Assembly (NCBI GenBank): GCA_963662175.1
Contig: OY759226.1
Coordinates: forward strand, 23,730,446 to 23,794,445
Reading direction: 5' to 3'
DNA length: 64,000 bases
Origin: Aradus depressus
Taxonomy: Eukaryota; Arthropoda; Insecta; Hemiptera; Aradidae
Shown in pieces: positions 63,806 to 64,000 of the stretch. The stretch's first letter is position 1. Each line of letters begins with the position of its first letter. The notes under the pieces are model-generated. The model did not search any database, had not been told where the DNA came from, and worked only from the letters and a program-made list of their open reading frames with translations. The translations under genes and the position numbers were made by a program.

Positions 63806-64000
63806 AGCAGTTTTGGACGCGACTAGCGGCACTGCAGATGTTTGCTTACTTAGCGTGCGAGTGAATCGCCTGACCAGTGAGTCATCTACACGTGATGCAG
63901 CATTAGGACACATTGACAGCATTATTCAATACCTTGAAGAGCAAGATGACGCATCACTTTGTGACAAGATGGTGTTGAGAAAACTCAAATCACAAATAAA
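63806..64000 (+). CDS. Open frame running off the window, unidentified
   Basis: From just after a stop near 63805 the frame stays open to the window edge: VLDATSGTADVCLLSVRVNR, LTSESSTRDAALGHIDSIIQ and YLEEQDDASLCDKMVLRKLK. G+C is higher than in the surroundings and the predicted peptide is helix-prone. No start codon opens it, so it is a downstream exon or part of a transposon ORF. I do not recognise it. Confidence 0.3.

Overview
The window is intron-rich, strongly AT-biased animal DNA, most likely from an insect (a hemipteran-type genome is a guess, not a demonstration). It holds one recognisable host gene, on the minus strand: 13 exons of a cGMP-dependent protein kinase. The visible protein agrees best with the Pkg21D (DG1) type as known from flies. 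The exons run from 46468 down to 4735, all join in frame with GT-AG introns, and give 646 residues plus a stop: autoinhibitory segment, two cyclic-nucleotide-binding domains, kinase domain and AGC C-terminal tail. The N-terminal coiled-coil exon(s) are not visible and should lie beyond 64000.

Almost everything else is transposable-element material. The commonest is a tRNA-headed SINE of about 330 bp, with some 26 full or partial copies in both orientations; two copies have perfect 12-13 bp target-site duplications (TSDs). DNA transposons include three hAT-like elements with 8 bp TSDs, one PIF/Harbinger element with a TTA TSD, three broken Tc1-like transposases, several TA-flanked pogo-like or MITE-like elements, one 4-bp-TSD element, and four Helitrons that all keep the TC start, hairpin, CTAG end and A/T insertion site. 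Non-LTR retrotransposon 3' fragments (Jockey, I/LOA and R1-like types) are scattered on both strands. An unclassified roughly 1 kb repeat, here called family B, is the usual target for later insertions.

Layout: 1-4700 LINE and SINE debris downstream of the kinase; 4735-20340 the kinase C-terminal tail and catalytic exons, with a Tc1 element and a MITE in one intron; 21799-30539 the linker and cGMP-site exons, with minisatellites and a long hairpin; 30540-46290 the remaining regulatory exons, separated by nested LINE, hAT, Helitron, Harbinger and a 571-bp tandem array; 46469-64000 the presumed first intron or upstream DNA, with Helitrons (one swollen by internal arrays to 2.4 kb) and family B copies.

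No CRISPR, operon or prokaryote-like system is present. The most interesting material is structural: the nested insertion stacks with paralogous empty sites, the Helitron set, three long palindromes, hammerhead-like motifs in an inverted repeat, and a possible small two-exon gene on the plus strand inside a kinase intron.
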